Assembly (NCBI GenBank): GCA_038496675.1
Contig: CM076652.1
Location: 8,863,662-8,927,661 of the forward strand
Reading direction: 5' to 3'
From: Rachycentron canadum
Lineage: Eukaryota > Chordata > Actinopteri > Carangiformes > Rachycentridae
DNA length: 64,000 bases
In this document: piece after piece, positions 10,238 to 21,971 of the stretch
Layout: each line of letters opens with the position of its first letter
Position numbering within the stretch: position 1 is the first letter of the stretch
The notes under the pieces: generated by a model
What the model was told of the DNA's origin: nothing
Seen by the model: the letters and a program-made list of their open reading frames with translations, nothing else
Database searches by the model: none
Translations under genes and position numbers: made by a program

Positions 10238-13200
10238 CCTCTGCTAACGTTCCCACTCATCACGCAGAGATCCACCCCTGGTTTGCCACTTCTCTGGTTA
10301 TTCACAAGCTTTCTTTTCTAGCCGCCAACAAAGGAGGGGGTGGCGGCAGTGTAGGCAGATCAAAGCTGAGACAGATAGGTATGGCTGCAGCTTTGTAGGA
10401 TGTGTCTGTTTATGTGTGTTTACCGCTGATTCGCTGCGGGAGGCCTGTGCATCAGCCTGCCTCCTTCAGGCTGAGAAAATACTCACCCGCTGTGGCGACT
10501 TCAAGAAAATGCCTTCCAGTGTGTCTGCTCTCAGTTTCTGTGTGTTTGCCAGAAGTGGTGGCTCAGAGGACTCATTGTTAAAGGACAATTTTAGTTTTGA
10601 TTATCATTGATGACTATATCTGTGGTTATGATTACATAGTCATTTAGACAGTCAGATGATCACACGGGTTGTAACCAACACTTTAAAAAGTGAGCAATAA
10701 TCCCTCAGTCTACAGGAAAACAGGTTTTCTGTATGAGAGGGAGTGTGGGTATTTTTTTTAATTTTTTTTTTTTGTTGCCTCCAATCAGCATCTGGACACA
10801 ATGTCTTTTTTTTAGTCTGCACAGATGCGGTTGCAGGTGTGAACAGTAGTTAACATTTTCACGTAGGTCAAAGACGTGTTGATATCAGGCCCTTTTGCAC
10901 CTTCAACCAACACAAGGGGAAGCATAGTTAGCAGAGGTAATGTTGGTGTTTAACTGTCTAAGAAAACCTCACTGAAGTTAAGAAGCTGCCAATCTGTACA
11001 CACCAAAACCGGATGTGTAAAAGTTGTTATATGACAGAATCATTTTCATCCAAACCTGTTGATGTGGCTGCGTCCAAAACCACTCCTTCATTAACTCATT
11101 CACTATAATATGATAGACACTAGTTTAATCACTAGTGAGCACACGGAAGCATCTGCTCGTGGTAGCGTCTCATGACTAATCTTTGCACCTATAAATTGAC
11201 TGTAAACACAGCTTTCTCTATACTAAAAGGGCTGTGAATTTGGACACAAGAAGAGGATGTTTTTGTGTCTTTTCTCGATCCTTCTCTTAATCCTGCCTTT
11301 AAAGCTCTAATTGATTCTTTTATTATTCCAACTAGCCCTCAAAGACCAATTTCAATTAGTGGAAAAATGTGGGATGTAGGCAGCAATTCAAGATGTCTAG
11401 ACTCTGGTTGTGTGTTTATTTGCCCTGTTAGACTTCTTTGTAGAAATGCTGATACATTCCCAGAGCTCAAAATGATGGCCAAAACTACAAAGGTAAGGCC
11501 ATGCTGTAATAATCTGAAATTGTCCTTTAACAGAGGACAGGTGATTGTTCGTCTGCTGCTATTGAAAGCTGAGTAGAGAAATCATTGGGACCAGAGGTGG
11601 CAGTTGTTTTATCCAAGGTTGTCGTAAAGAGGAGAGTAATTGTGTTGTCTTGGGATGAAACCTTCAAGCTCAGACACTGTGCATTGCTGCCAGCTCACAT
11701 ACGACCTGGCAAAGAAAATAAAAATACCCACCCTGTCTGGCCGTCTGTTTGCATTACCTAAGGTCCTTTGCATTTTTTTTTTTTTTTTTATTGGTTTTCC
11801 AATGACTTAATCTGAGATACACATTTTAAAGACAGGCATGGAGGGGCTTCTTGCATCAGGAAGCAACAGATTTGGGCTGTGATGTGCAGCGACCCCGCTG
11901 GCTGTGATTCACTGCCTGCCGCCATATGCTTCAACTCTTCTTGTTGTGTCCATTGGGGGGGGGGGACGGACATGACAGCTGCTGATGTACAGCGCAGGCA
12001 CGAGTGGTCACATCTCCTCTGCTTGGCTGCCTCCACAAACTCTCTACACATCCCTTATTTACTGCCTCGCTCTGCTCAACACACGGTGCTACATATACAG
12101 TGGCTGGCAGCACCGACACTGTAGAAATACAGCCGTGTTCTTTGAACGCCTCAAAGCAGCTGTGAGGTAAATTCTCTACCCGGGAGAGGTTATCGCAGGA
12201 ATAGCTGTAGCAGTTCTGTAAATCAGACTGCAATGTATCCGCACAGCAGGCAAGAGGTTCTGAAGAAACACAAGATAAATATTTTGGTGTGCTGCTTTGT
12301 CTAGCATTGGGTAAGAAAAGAGTTTAATAATGTCACCGAAAAAGACCCAAAGCAAATCTGGTGTCTTGTCTACGAACCTGACGTCATACTTCAGAGACCC
12401 AGCCTGTAAACTCTGTAACTCCTCGCCACCGACTGATCTGACTGAGTCGACATCCTGACATTTTCTCCTCCGTGTGAACTCCCTCTCAGCTCTGCCACCG
12501 TCTCCCAGTTTTCATGTTGGAGGAAATGTTCCCGAATTTTTTTTTTTTTTTTTAGAAAGCAGGGATGAATGCTATTTTAACAAAAGCTGTTTCATTATGT
12601 TATTTTTGTACATTGGGTTGTCGCTGTTTCCATGTTTGTTTTTATACGATATACTGTTGTTTTTCTTGGCGTAGGCTGTTTTACTGTCTTTTTTTTTTTT
12701 TATTATTAATTAATGACAGAGTCTCATTGTCGCACATTATAATAACATGACACCGTTAAGCATTTGTTTCAAAGAGGATTAGTCTTTGCGATGTTCCTCT
12801 ACAAGGTGCAAAAATGCCTTTCTGTCTTAACATTGCTACAGTGAAAGTAATTAAGTCAGAATTGATATAGAGGGAAACATTTGGCATATAGCATCGGGTG
12901 AAGCCCACAAAAGACATACTGCACGCTTGTCGACGTGCTTCTTCGTGTTAAGATCTAGTTTAATTAAATTAGGACATGCCGCTATAATTTGCAGGATGTC
13001 TTTTAAAACTGCCAGTGTAAGGCCCATTATGTATTTCTAGAGCATGTACTATTAGATGACACTGCAGCAGAGAGCTTATGTTACTACAGTATCAGTATCG
13101 GCGCTGTATGTTAGCCCAGGATGTAAATATGCTCACTTTAAAACTGATGTAACTTGCTTTACTTCTGGCACTTGTAATCACATTTACACACAGTTTACTG

Positions 13201-16158
13201 GCCACTTTTTTCTAATATTAACATGCCTAACAACCCACTCTTCTGTGCACACTTACAGACAGACCTTTATGTTTTTCATCCTCTCATGTTTGATAGGTTT
13301 TCTGCCTCTACACAGGAGCAGTGTAAATTTGATGTAAATTTGTGTTTTTTTGTCAGTATGGTTTTTATTTTATTTGACTGCATTTGCATCTCGTAGGAAG
13401 ACACATTTTCATTATGTTTTTTGGGTTGTTTTTGTTTTTGGAAGGAATGTAAAGTTTCCCCTCTTATCCTCCCCAGTAAGCTATAGAGATGGTAAAGGAA
13501 GAATGCACATGCAGTAATTGGGTTTTGTCTGCTGTGAAGAATTTTGAGACATAGAAACAGTTTTTTAAAATTTTATATCTATTTTTTTTTTTTTTAAAGC
13601 CACCCTCAACATATTATTTCTGTAATCTTCTCCTAATCCTTCCCCCGTGCTAATGCTGAATATCTGAGCAGTGGAAATGTATGCTCTAGAAATGGTGTGT
13701 TTGATGTTGTGTTCTGCTGGGTGGCACTATCTGATACCTGCCAGCCATGTCCTGTGGAGTTTTCTGCTACATGTGAAAGCACTCTGAATATCTATACTAG
13801 GTGGTGCACTACCTTCTCTTTATTCTCTAAATCAACTATTTTTTAAATAAAGGAAAGAGTGTCACAAAAATCCCACGATACCGTACGCTCATTGCCTTTC
13901 ATGTTTAATGACTCTGCGCTCTTGATGTGTTCCTTTTTATATGTCATTCTCAATTATATAGGCAGCATTTAGACAGTGTTTGATGCTGAATTTTTGGGGA
14001 GTTGGGAGACAGGACTTGGCATGAAGAGCAAAATGAAGCTGTGTCACAGCATATCCCACGGTGTATTTAGTAAAAGAGAGTGGCATCGCTGCCTTAAATG
14101 ACCTCTTTTCAAAAAAATATCAAAACCTGGGGGACTCTTGTCCTAAAGACACAGGGATGAGCTAATGGTAGTCAGCCGGTTGTGCAGGTTTTTGCAAGGG
14201 TTTTTCTTTTTTTTCTAAAGAACAAAAGGAAGATGATGAAAGTGGGAACCGCCGCCAATTTGTCTCATGTTCCTGCAGCATGGGATGAGCAGCAGAGTAT
14301 TTTTTGTGTGGCGCTTTAGCCCTGATTTTTAACCTAATTGTTATCAGGCCCATGTGTGACAGTGAGTGGAGTTTACTGTGCCATTCCACCCTGGCTTTTT
14401 GTTTTACATCACTGTTCCTTCTATGCAAAAATATGACCTATTTTAGCCTTTGTACAGATTATTTTGTATGAGTAACATGTATTGAAATAAAGTGAACAGA
14501 ATCCAAACGTGGATACTTTTTTTCTCCCCCCCACCCCCCCAGTAGTTACTACAACATTTCACATTATTTCCTCCTTTCATCCTAATCTCAGCTCATTTCA
14601 TTAACCTGAATTGGGAAGGCTTTCATTTTGATGAGACTGTTTAGTTTGTTCCCACACAACATTAATCAGCTTGTTAGCCTGCACTGGAGGTGACTTGCAG
14701 GTTGTTGCCGCTACTGCTATCTCTTCTCAATCTGTCGTGTTCTCCTGAGAAAATCACGTCATCCTAACTGCACGGCAGCAGGAATAACACTGGTGCAGGC
14801 GACATAGCTTCATACTGTTTGTTCTTTTAAAACTACAGTTAGCTTTAAAGACGTGTTTCCATTTCCTGTCTGAAATATACTTTAGTTTTACAATGTTTGT
14901 ACAAATGTAATTAAATTAAAATCTATTCATATTCCTTTGTATTTTAAGTAAAAAAAAAAAAAAAAGATTATTATTTTTTTTTTTTTTTTTAAAGGAGTAG
15001 TTTGACCTTTGGGAAATTAAAAGAGAAGAGGGAGTATGTGCTACTGTGTTACCCCCATAAAACCACTTTTTTTTTTAAACCCCCCCCCCCCCAGTTTTTA
15101 CGATGACCTAAGCCAACCATCTGCTGGCAGTATCCTCATGTACATACGTCATCTTGCTCTCGTCTTACTCTCAACCCGAAATGTAGCAGTTAAACTTCCT
15201 TAAAAAAAGGCAAACCAAATTATTGTATGGATAGGAAGGGGAAAATTGGGTTATGTTGTCTATGTGAAAAAAAGACAAAAAAAAAAAGATCAATCTCATT
15301 AAGTCTTCACGTACCTCTGGCAAGGAACTGTGGTACCTAAGGGACCTTATGTCCTTCCATCTCTCCACAGGAGACACTTTATGTGATGATTTAAAAAAAA
15401 CCCTGTGACTAAGTATTCACGCACGGTATACTCACTGCCAAGGACAGGGCTACGTTTTCATAAGCTAGTGTTTGAGTCAGTGGTGAATCTTTTATACACT
15501 TACAGTAACATTATACTCCTGTGACTTTTTTGCATCCTATCCTCAGATCATCCCTCTGCTCAACTCTGAGCTATGATCCATTTCCACATAGATTATAAAT
15601 GGAGTATTGCATCTAAATCTCATTACGTTAGGTGGCTTGACATTATTTGCTCTGTGATTCGTCCAAGTGTCCGCTAGCAGGGACAAATGGACACTGCACA
15701 GCAGAAACATCAAAGCAAACTGCACAATGTCATTTAACTACATTGGATGTTCTCAAAGATGCCATTGTCCAGCCTTTGTCAACAGTCATTCTGTTTTATT
15801 CTGTCCACGAAGATGTAATTTGTGGACTAAAACCTTTCAGAAGCAATAAAAACTGACACTGAAACAAGACAGGATCTAGGAACAGAGCAAGAGACAAAGA
15901 CAAACAGAGCACGGAGGTCAGAGAAGGTCTTCTAACCAACAGCAGGCTGACAATACTCCAAAACTCGTAAGCCATTCAGCTGCAGTCAGCCAGAGATATT
16001 TTTTGTGTAATCTGACCCACCGGCCTACATAGAGAGTTCTGGGCGCTACCGGCATGGCGGGGTAGCATCACATCCCCAGGCCCCCTTTTTTTAGCCTGCC
16101 TTACACTCCCACAGCCTGCATACGACCCCCTCCACACAGATTCACATGGTGGCTGAGT

Positions 16159-16176
16159 ATGTGTGGGGTGGGGCTG
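16159..16176 (+). promoter_or_regulatory. CACCC-box (KLF/Sp1-type) upstream of tspan33
   Basis: GTGGGGTGGGGC (reverse GCCCCACCCCAC) sits ~75 bases upstream of the tspan33 start codon. CACCC boxes bind KLF/Sp factors, and TSPAN33 is known in mammals as an erythroid-associated gene. There is no obvious TATA box. The function is inferred from sequence and position only. Confidence 0.35.
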
Positions 16177-16247
16177 AATCTGAGGACTGTTTTGAAGTAA
16201 AACTCACCCTAGATCTACGTGTCGGACTGTAAGAAAACCAACAAACA

Positions 16248-16343
16248 ATGGACAGGAAACTGAATCTAAACCGAGCTGAGACGTTCTCCTTCGTCAATCC
16301 CTGGATCAGATACTTTCTCTTCTTCTTCAGCTTCTTATTTTGG
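16248..16343 (+). CDS. tspan33: tspan33 exon 1 (start codon, start of TM1)
   Basis: It codes 32 residues from MDRKLNLNRAETFSFVNPW into the aromatic first span ending FLFW. The donor is GTGAGT. ETFSFVNP corresponds to EFSFVSP of human TSPAN33. Confidence 0.9.
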
Positions 16344-17458
16344 GTGAGTAGAGAGTTGCACAGTTAAATGATTTTTCTTCTAGTCGGCCAGTGCTGACAA
16401 AAACACAGCTGTTTTACTGTCCTGGGACAACAAATAATATTTCTGAGCATACAAATAACCAGCTATCAGAGCTTTCCAAAAGTCAGATCTGCTAAGGAAG
16501 GAAAGGTTAGAAAGAAGATTATAAATAATAAATAAGGAAATACAATTCAGATAGTATCCAGGACAGCATACAGCAGGGGAAACCAGCCTCCCTGCTGCTA
16601 TCTATTTTAAATTTACTACATTTATATATGAACAGGTAGACTCATACATCACTGTAGTGAATGCTGAGAGGTGCATTCTTATCAAATCAGTTCAGTTCTG
16701 AATTACACTGAAGTATAAAACACCCAGTAACTGTGCAAGCCTGCTGGTAGTAGGCTATGTATCTATATATTTTCTGTCAAGTACTGTTATTAGAGAGCTA
16801 GTGTTTATAGTACAACATTGATTCCTCCTAACCAGGGGTACATCTGCTGTTACCTACAGATTTTGCAGCAGTAGTTTTTTTTTTTTTTTTTTTTTTAAAC
16901 AAAAGTAAGAAATAGTTGTAGGTGATGGATAAATTAGATTAATTCTTGACCAAAGGTAATGGATAAATGGCAAATAGCTACTTTGCTGAAAGTAATGGAA
17001 AATACTTAGGTAAAGGTAATTAATGGTTAATTATTAGCTAAAGGTAATGGATAAATGGCTAATACTCAGATAAAGGTAATGGGTAAATGAGTAATACGTG
17101 GCTCAAGGGAATGGATACATGGCTAACATTTTAAATTTATTAGGTGAATGACTAATACTTAGTTGAAATAATATATTAATGTAATGGATATGTTGTTAAT
17201 ACTTGGCTAAAAGTAGTGATAAATGGATGGATAACACTTAGCTAAAGGTACAAGAGACACAAAAGTTGAAAACCACAGCTATATATTGTAAATCAAAGGT
17301 AGAAAAGCTCAAATTACACAAGCTCTGTGACTCGAGTGACTAAGACACCAGGAGATACCTGGTAGCCTACTGTGGGAGAAAGAGATACAAAGGTATAGGA
17401 GGTACTTTGATGCAGCCATTAAACCATCCATCAGGCCGGTTGTCCCTCATCAGCCGTT

Positions 17459-17496
<38 letters not shown>

Positions 17497-20400
17497 AAGA
17501 CTCTCTTAGTGTCCTGCCTTTCTACCACATTACTACTCCGAGCACACAGATCCCATTTGTAGCTCTACTAAGTTCATACATCTCCATCATATCCCTGTCC
17601 ATCCGATCCATACATAACCACAGCGAGGTGGCTAATGTTGTACCACACTCTGACTCGATTTAGAGCCAATCAGCAATAACTGCAGCCCCAGCAGCCACAC
17701 AGCCCAGCCTATGTTGACTTTGTTGATCAGACACGGGCTCAGGAGTGAACACTGCAGCCCTAATCCATCAGGCCTTTGTCCCCATGTCCCCACGGCTCAG
17801 TTCAGCTGGCTTTCACCTCCGCACACAATCTGCTGGGAGAAGCCTGATTCATCCCTTTGAAAAGCCTGAGAACAGAGCTGGAATACATTCACCGCGTGTG
17901 TGCCTCTTGTTGTAAATGCAGACTGCCACCCGTATTCACATAAGCACACACTGTAAACTGACAAATGGAACTGCAGGTGCACACACTCCCACACAACAGA
18001 GAGAGAAAAAAAGACCTAACTGTGCTTTAAAAAATTGTGAAAACATTGCAGTTCAAAATAAAATGTGCATCATCAATGTCTTGTGTTTTGTCAGCTATTT
18101 TCTTGTCAAGAGTGATGAAACACTATTTCAAAGTAACAATTTAGTTCTTCTGAACACGTAGAAAAAAATTGGATTGGATGTGACGGCTGCTGGGGGAAAA
18201 AAATTACACCTATTACATGACAAATTATGCCATGGACCACAGATTCCCATGACCTCCAGAGATCCAATACAGGCTTTTCAGACAGAAACAAAACAAATCC
18301 ATGTTTATACAGGCCAAACAAAAGGCGTTCTGTACACACACACACACACACAATTAGTAATCAGAGAAATCTCTGTGAATTCGGGGGCTGCAAACGAAAG
18401 CCAAGCCATGCAGATTGTTATCCAAGGTGAGAAAAACAATCAAGGAAAAGAGGGAAATTAGTGTTGACAATGCAATCAACAGGAAGCTCCAATTCCACCT
18501 GTTTTCCAGTCTCTTCACTGTTTCATTGTGCAGCTTCTGCTAAGGTGCACTCACATTCTCAGCAGCTTTTCAACACACCTTCACGCAACACCATTACTTA
18601 CAGTACACACATGGCCATCCGTGCCTTGAATGTTGAGACCTCATTAAAGGAAGTATTCTCCCCTTGTCCACGGCACAGTGTCGGCTGCTGATGTCTCTTT
18701 TGTGTTCAACATTTGACACTGTACCATTTTTTTTTTTTTTTTTGGAGTAGCAACAACACAGGTGTCAGATCAACATCCTAGCACAACTCACGTGCACGCA
18801 CCACCTTTTGCTTCGCTCTGATTCTTCCTTTCGGTTTCTTCTGCAAAGGTTCATAACACCGAGGGAAAGATTATCTGTAGTGCATGCATAACACTGCCGA
18901 ATAAAGCTAAAGTGGATAGGCTGGTAAATGTGTCCTAATCAAGGTCAAGTTCTATTCAAAAGGGAGATTAATGCAGAAAACACACAGTACTCTCGTGTAA
19001 AAACTTCAGGGAAGAAAAGGTTCTCGATCCAGGAGTTCAGCAGAAAATGAATTTTGCGCTTCCAAGCCCTTCAAGTGATGACAATTAAAGCCGGGATCCA
19101 TAAGGTATTGATACGTTCCCCCTGCTGACACCCATCTGGTTCATTGCAAACAGACAGACCGACAGTGTTGCCATGGTTACGGGTGCTCAGCACCTGAGAA
19201 GATCTGATCTAATCTGATCACACCTGTCCTGACTGATAACACAAATAAAGTCTGTTCAGAGACAGAGGCAGCACAACAGAACATACACATTTCCACGCAA
19301 ACAAGTTTTTCCACAGCGAAAGTTAGAATAAATGGGACATTAGCTAGTTTCATCAATGGCCGAAAAGGAAAATCTGGATGTGGTCACAGAGGTTTTTTTT
19401 TTTTATGGATCCCAGATTCTTACTCAACTTTTTCAGTTATACAGTCTTTTTGTTTTCGAGAGTTAGTTGAGAAATTTAACACCACTTTAAAGAGCAATAT
19501 AAAGCATTCACCAGGAGACCATTAGCTTAGGTTGGCATAATGCTTTATGCTAACCAAAGCTAATGCCTGGACACAGAGGGAAAACAAGAACATAGTTTTT
19601 AATATTGGTTATACAAACATGACAAAACATGTTTATGTTGGTGCTAGTAGGCAAATTTAACCTTTGGGCAGAGGAAGTGTAACCTGCAATGTTAAGCCAA
19701 TCTTAGACAGCTATCTCCTGGCTTCCTCCTACAATGGCAGAGAGGTATTAAAAAAAAAAATAAAAAATTGCACAAGTACATTTTTCAAAAAGTCCAAGTA
19801 TGTATTTGACCATATCTCATCCTTGCTTATGCCACTTAGCTACCTGACCTTGAACTTAACAAGAACAATGTAAAGGTCAGTCAGATGCGAAGCAACCATT
19901 TGAAGGGGAAAATGCTATTTGAGTCAAATCTAGGTGTGGCTAAACCTTTGAAAAAATAAAATCTCTTTTTCCAGGTTTTCTCCTTGTTGATTGTTGCAAT
20001 TGGGGTGTACGCCAAAGTCCAGAAAGCTACAGGTACATACATAACACACTTAACACAACATGACACAACCACGGTTCTCTACAGATTATCATAATATCCT
20101 GTGGATTAATTTGGTCATTTCATCATCGTGTCCATTCAGCTCCAGATTTGTGTTCCCAGTGACACTTGGCCTTTTGTATTTGTTCACCTGTTAAGCTACC
20201 CCTGCAGGCAAAAGCATTTCATGTTTAGCAGGTTGGCGAGCTTTAGCTTTATCCTTAGTTCACCTTGTGTTATTATTTTCACATTTATTTTGGTAATATA
20301 CAATAGGTGGACAACAAAAAAGGATTAATTTGGTCTCATCCCACTAAGAGGGACTCTGTATGCTGTATAATCCACACTATCTCGTTGATATTTTAAGGGA

Positions 20401-21914
20401 ATGAACCTAGTGTAGGAGGAGAGGATGCAAAAACAGAAAAATAATTTCAATAAAGGTTAGAAATGAGTAGAAATAATAAAAATGAATACAGGAAGGAAAG
20501 GTAGAGGTAGAGAGGTAAAGGCAGGAATAGAGGATGACAGACATCTGAAGAGAGCTGTTATGTCCCTGTCTTTCTGACAGACACAGTGCGGGACACATTC
20601 CTGATCGACCCAGCTGTCATCCTAATTGTGGTGGGGGTGGTCATGTTCTTCATTACTTTCTGCGGCTGCATCGGAGCCCTCCGAGAGAACATTCGCCTCC
20701 TCAAGACAGTAATAGAAATAACAGACACATTGACACTGTTGCTGTGCTTTGTTTCCAATATGGTAGCTCAAATAACATTTAATCCACAGCCAAGTCTTAC
20801 AAGTCAAGTGTAACCACAAACCTGATCCGAGTTTCGATTCTGTGTTGGCCTAACCGTGTTATCTCATGTCTTTTCTATCTGTAGTTCTCCTTCAGCCTGA
20901 CACTGGTCTTCCTGACCCAATTGGCCATAGCAATTCTGGGCTTTTTCTACTCCGACCAGGTATTTGCTTATTCTCCAACAATTCTGTGCACTATTGCTTA
21001 GACATTTTCTAATATAAAGTCACTATAAGGTCACATTTGGTCTCCAGTTGTCTTCCACAGTGACACCACCAATGCTCAGGCTCCATTGATTTTGTGTATT
21101 CTTTCTCTGTTTTCAGACAGTCTGTACATTTGTAAACTACAGTGTATAAAACATAATGAGGCATGGCATCTGAAACCACAGATGGGCTCGCTGAGCACAC
21201 AGGGGGGATGTCTTGTCAATGTCTGAGGTACACAGCATACACAGAAAAAAGAAAGAAAAAAAAAAGACACAGGTGAACACGAGTGCCACAGGGGAAAAAA
21301 AAAAAAAAAAAGAAAAAAAAAATCAGTGTTTGTGTTATTGCTTACGAACCCTGCTGTTATGGGGCAGGGGCACATGTGAAGTGCACACGCAGGTGAAGAG
21401 ACAGGTATGAAGTTAAAAAGGTATTTATTGCAGTGCACAGAGGAAAGATGGATTGCGGGCTGGGCGGGGCTTGACCTGTGAGCCGGAAACTAAAGCTGGG
21501 CAGGGGCAGTTAGGGGCCGTTGGAGCGGGTTCAGAGTGAGATCCAAGGGGATTGAGTGGAGCAGGGATCCAGGGAAGAGCAGCAGGGCGGAGGCGAGAAC
21601 AGAAGGCTTGACCAGGCGAGGCAGGGGGAGATGGGGTGGAGACAGCTCAGGCAGGACCGTGAGAAGAATGGCGAAAGGGATGGCATCTCAGAGGACAAAA
21701 GACAGGAGCTAGATGTAAGAGAAAAAAAAAATATATAGCAAGAGGTGGTAAATTATGCCTTAAAGTGTTGCTGGCTGATTGTAGAAGCTACTATTTGGCA
21801 GGGTGGCGTTGGCAGAGCCGGGTATTTGTAGAAGTCTTGATTACAGGATAGGATGCAGCTGGTGGGGCTCAGCTCAGACTCCAGCACACCTGTCTCCACT
21901 CAGACAATCATGCA

Positions 21915-21971
<57 letters not shown>

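Larger units (their letters stand above)
9661..16150. other. Intergenic region between tspan9 and tspan33
   Basis: About 6.5 kb without an exon I can support on either strand. It holds a TG microsatellite (9864-9897), a CA microsatellite (10205-10234), many T/A homopolymer runs (10752, 11774, 12538, 13580, 14965, 15070) and scattered AATAAA hexamers that may belong to a long tspan9 3' UTR. Open frames are at most ~110 codons and have repetitive or random composition. Confidence 0.6.
16344..19974 (+). other. tspan33 intron 1
   Basis: 3.6 kb. It contains a degenerate minisatellite (16920-17260), CA microsatellites at 17460 and 18333, and an X-box-like site at 19167. No exon is supported. Confidence 0.7.
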
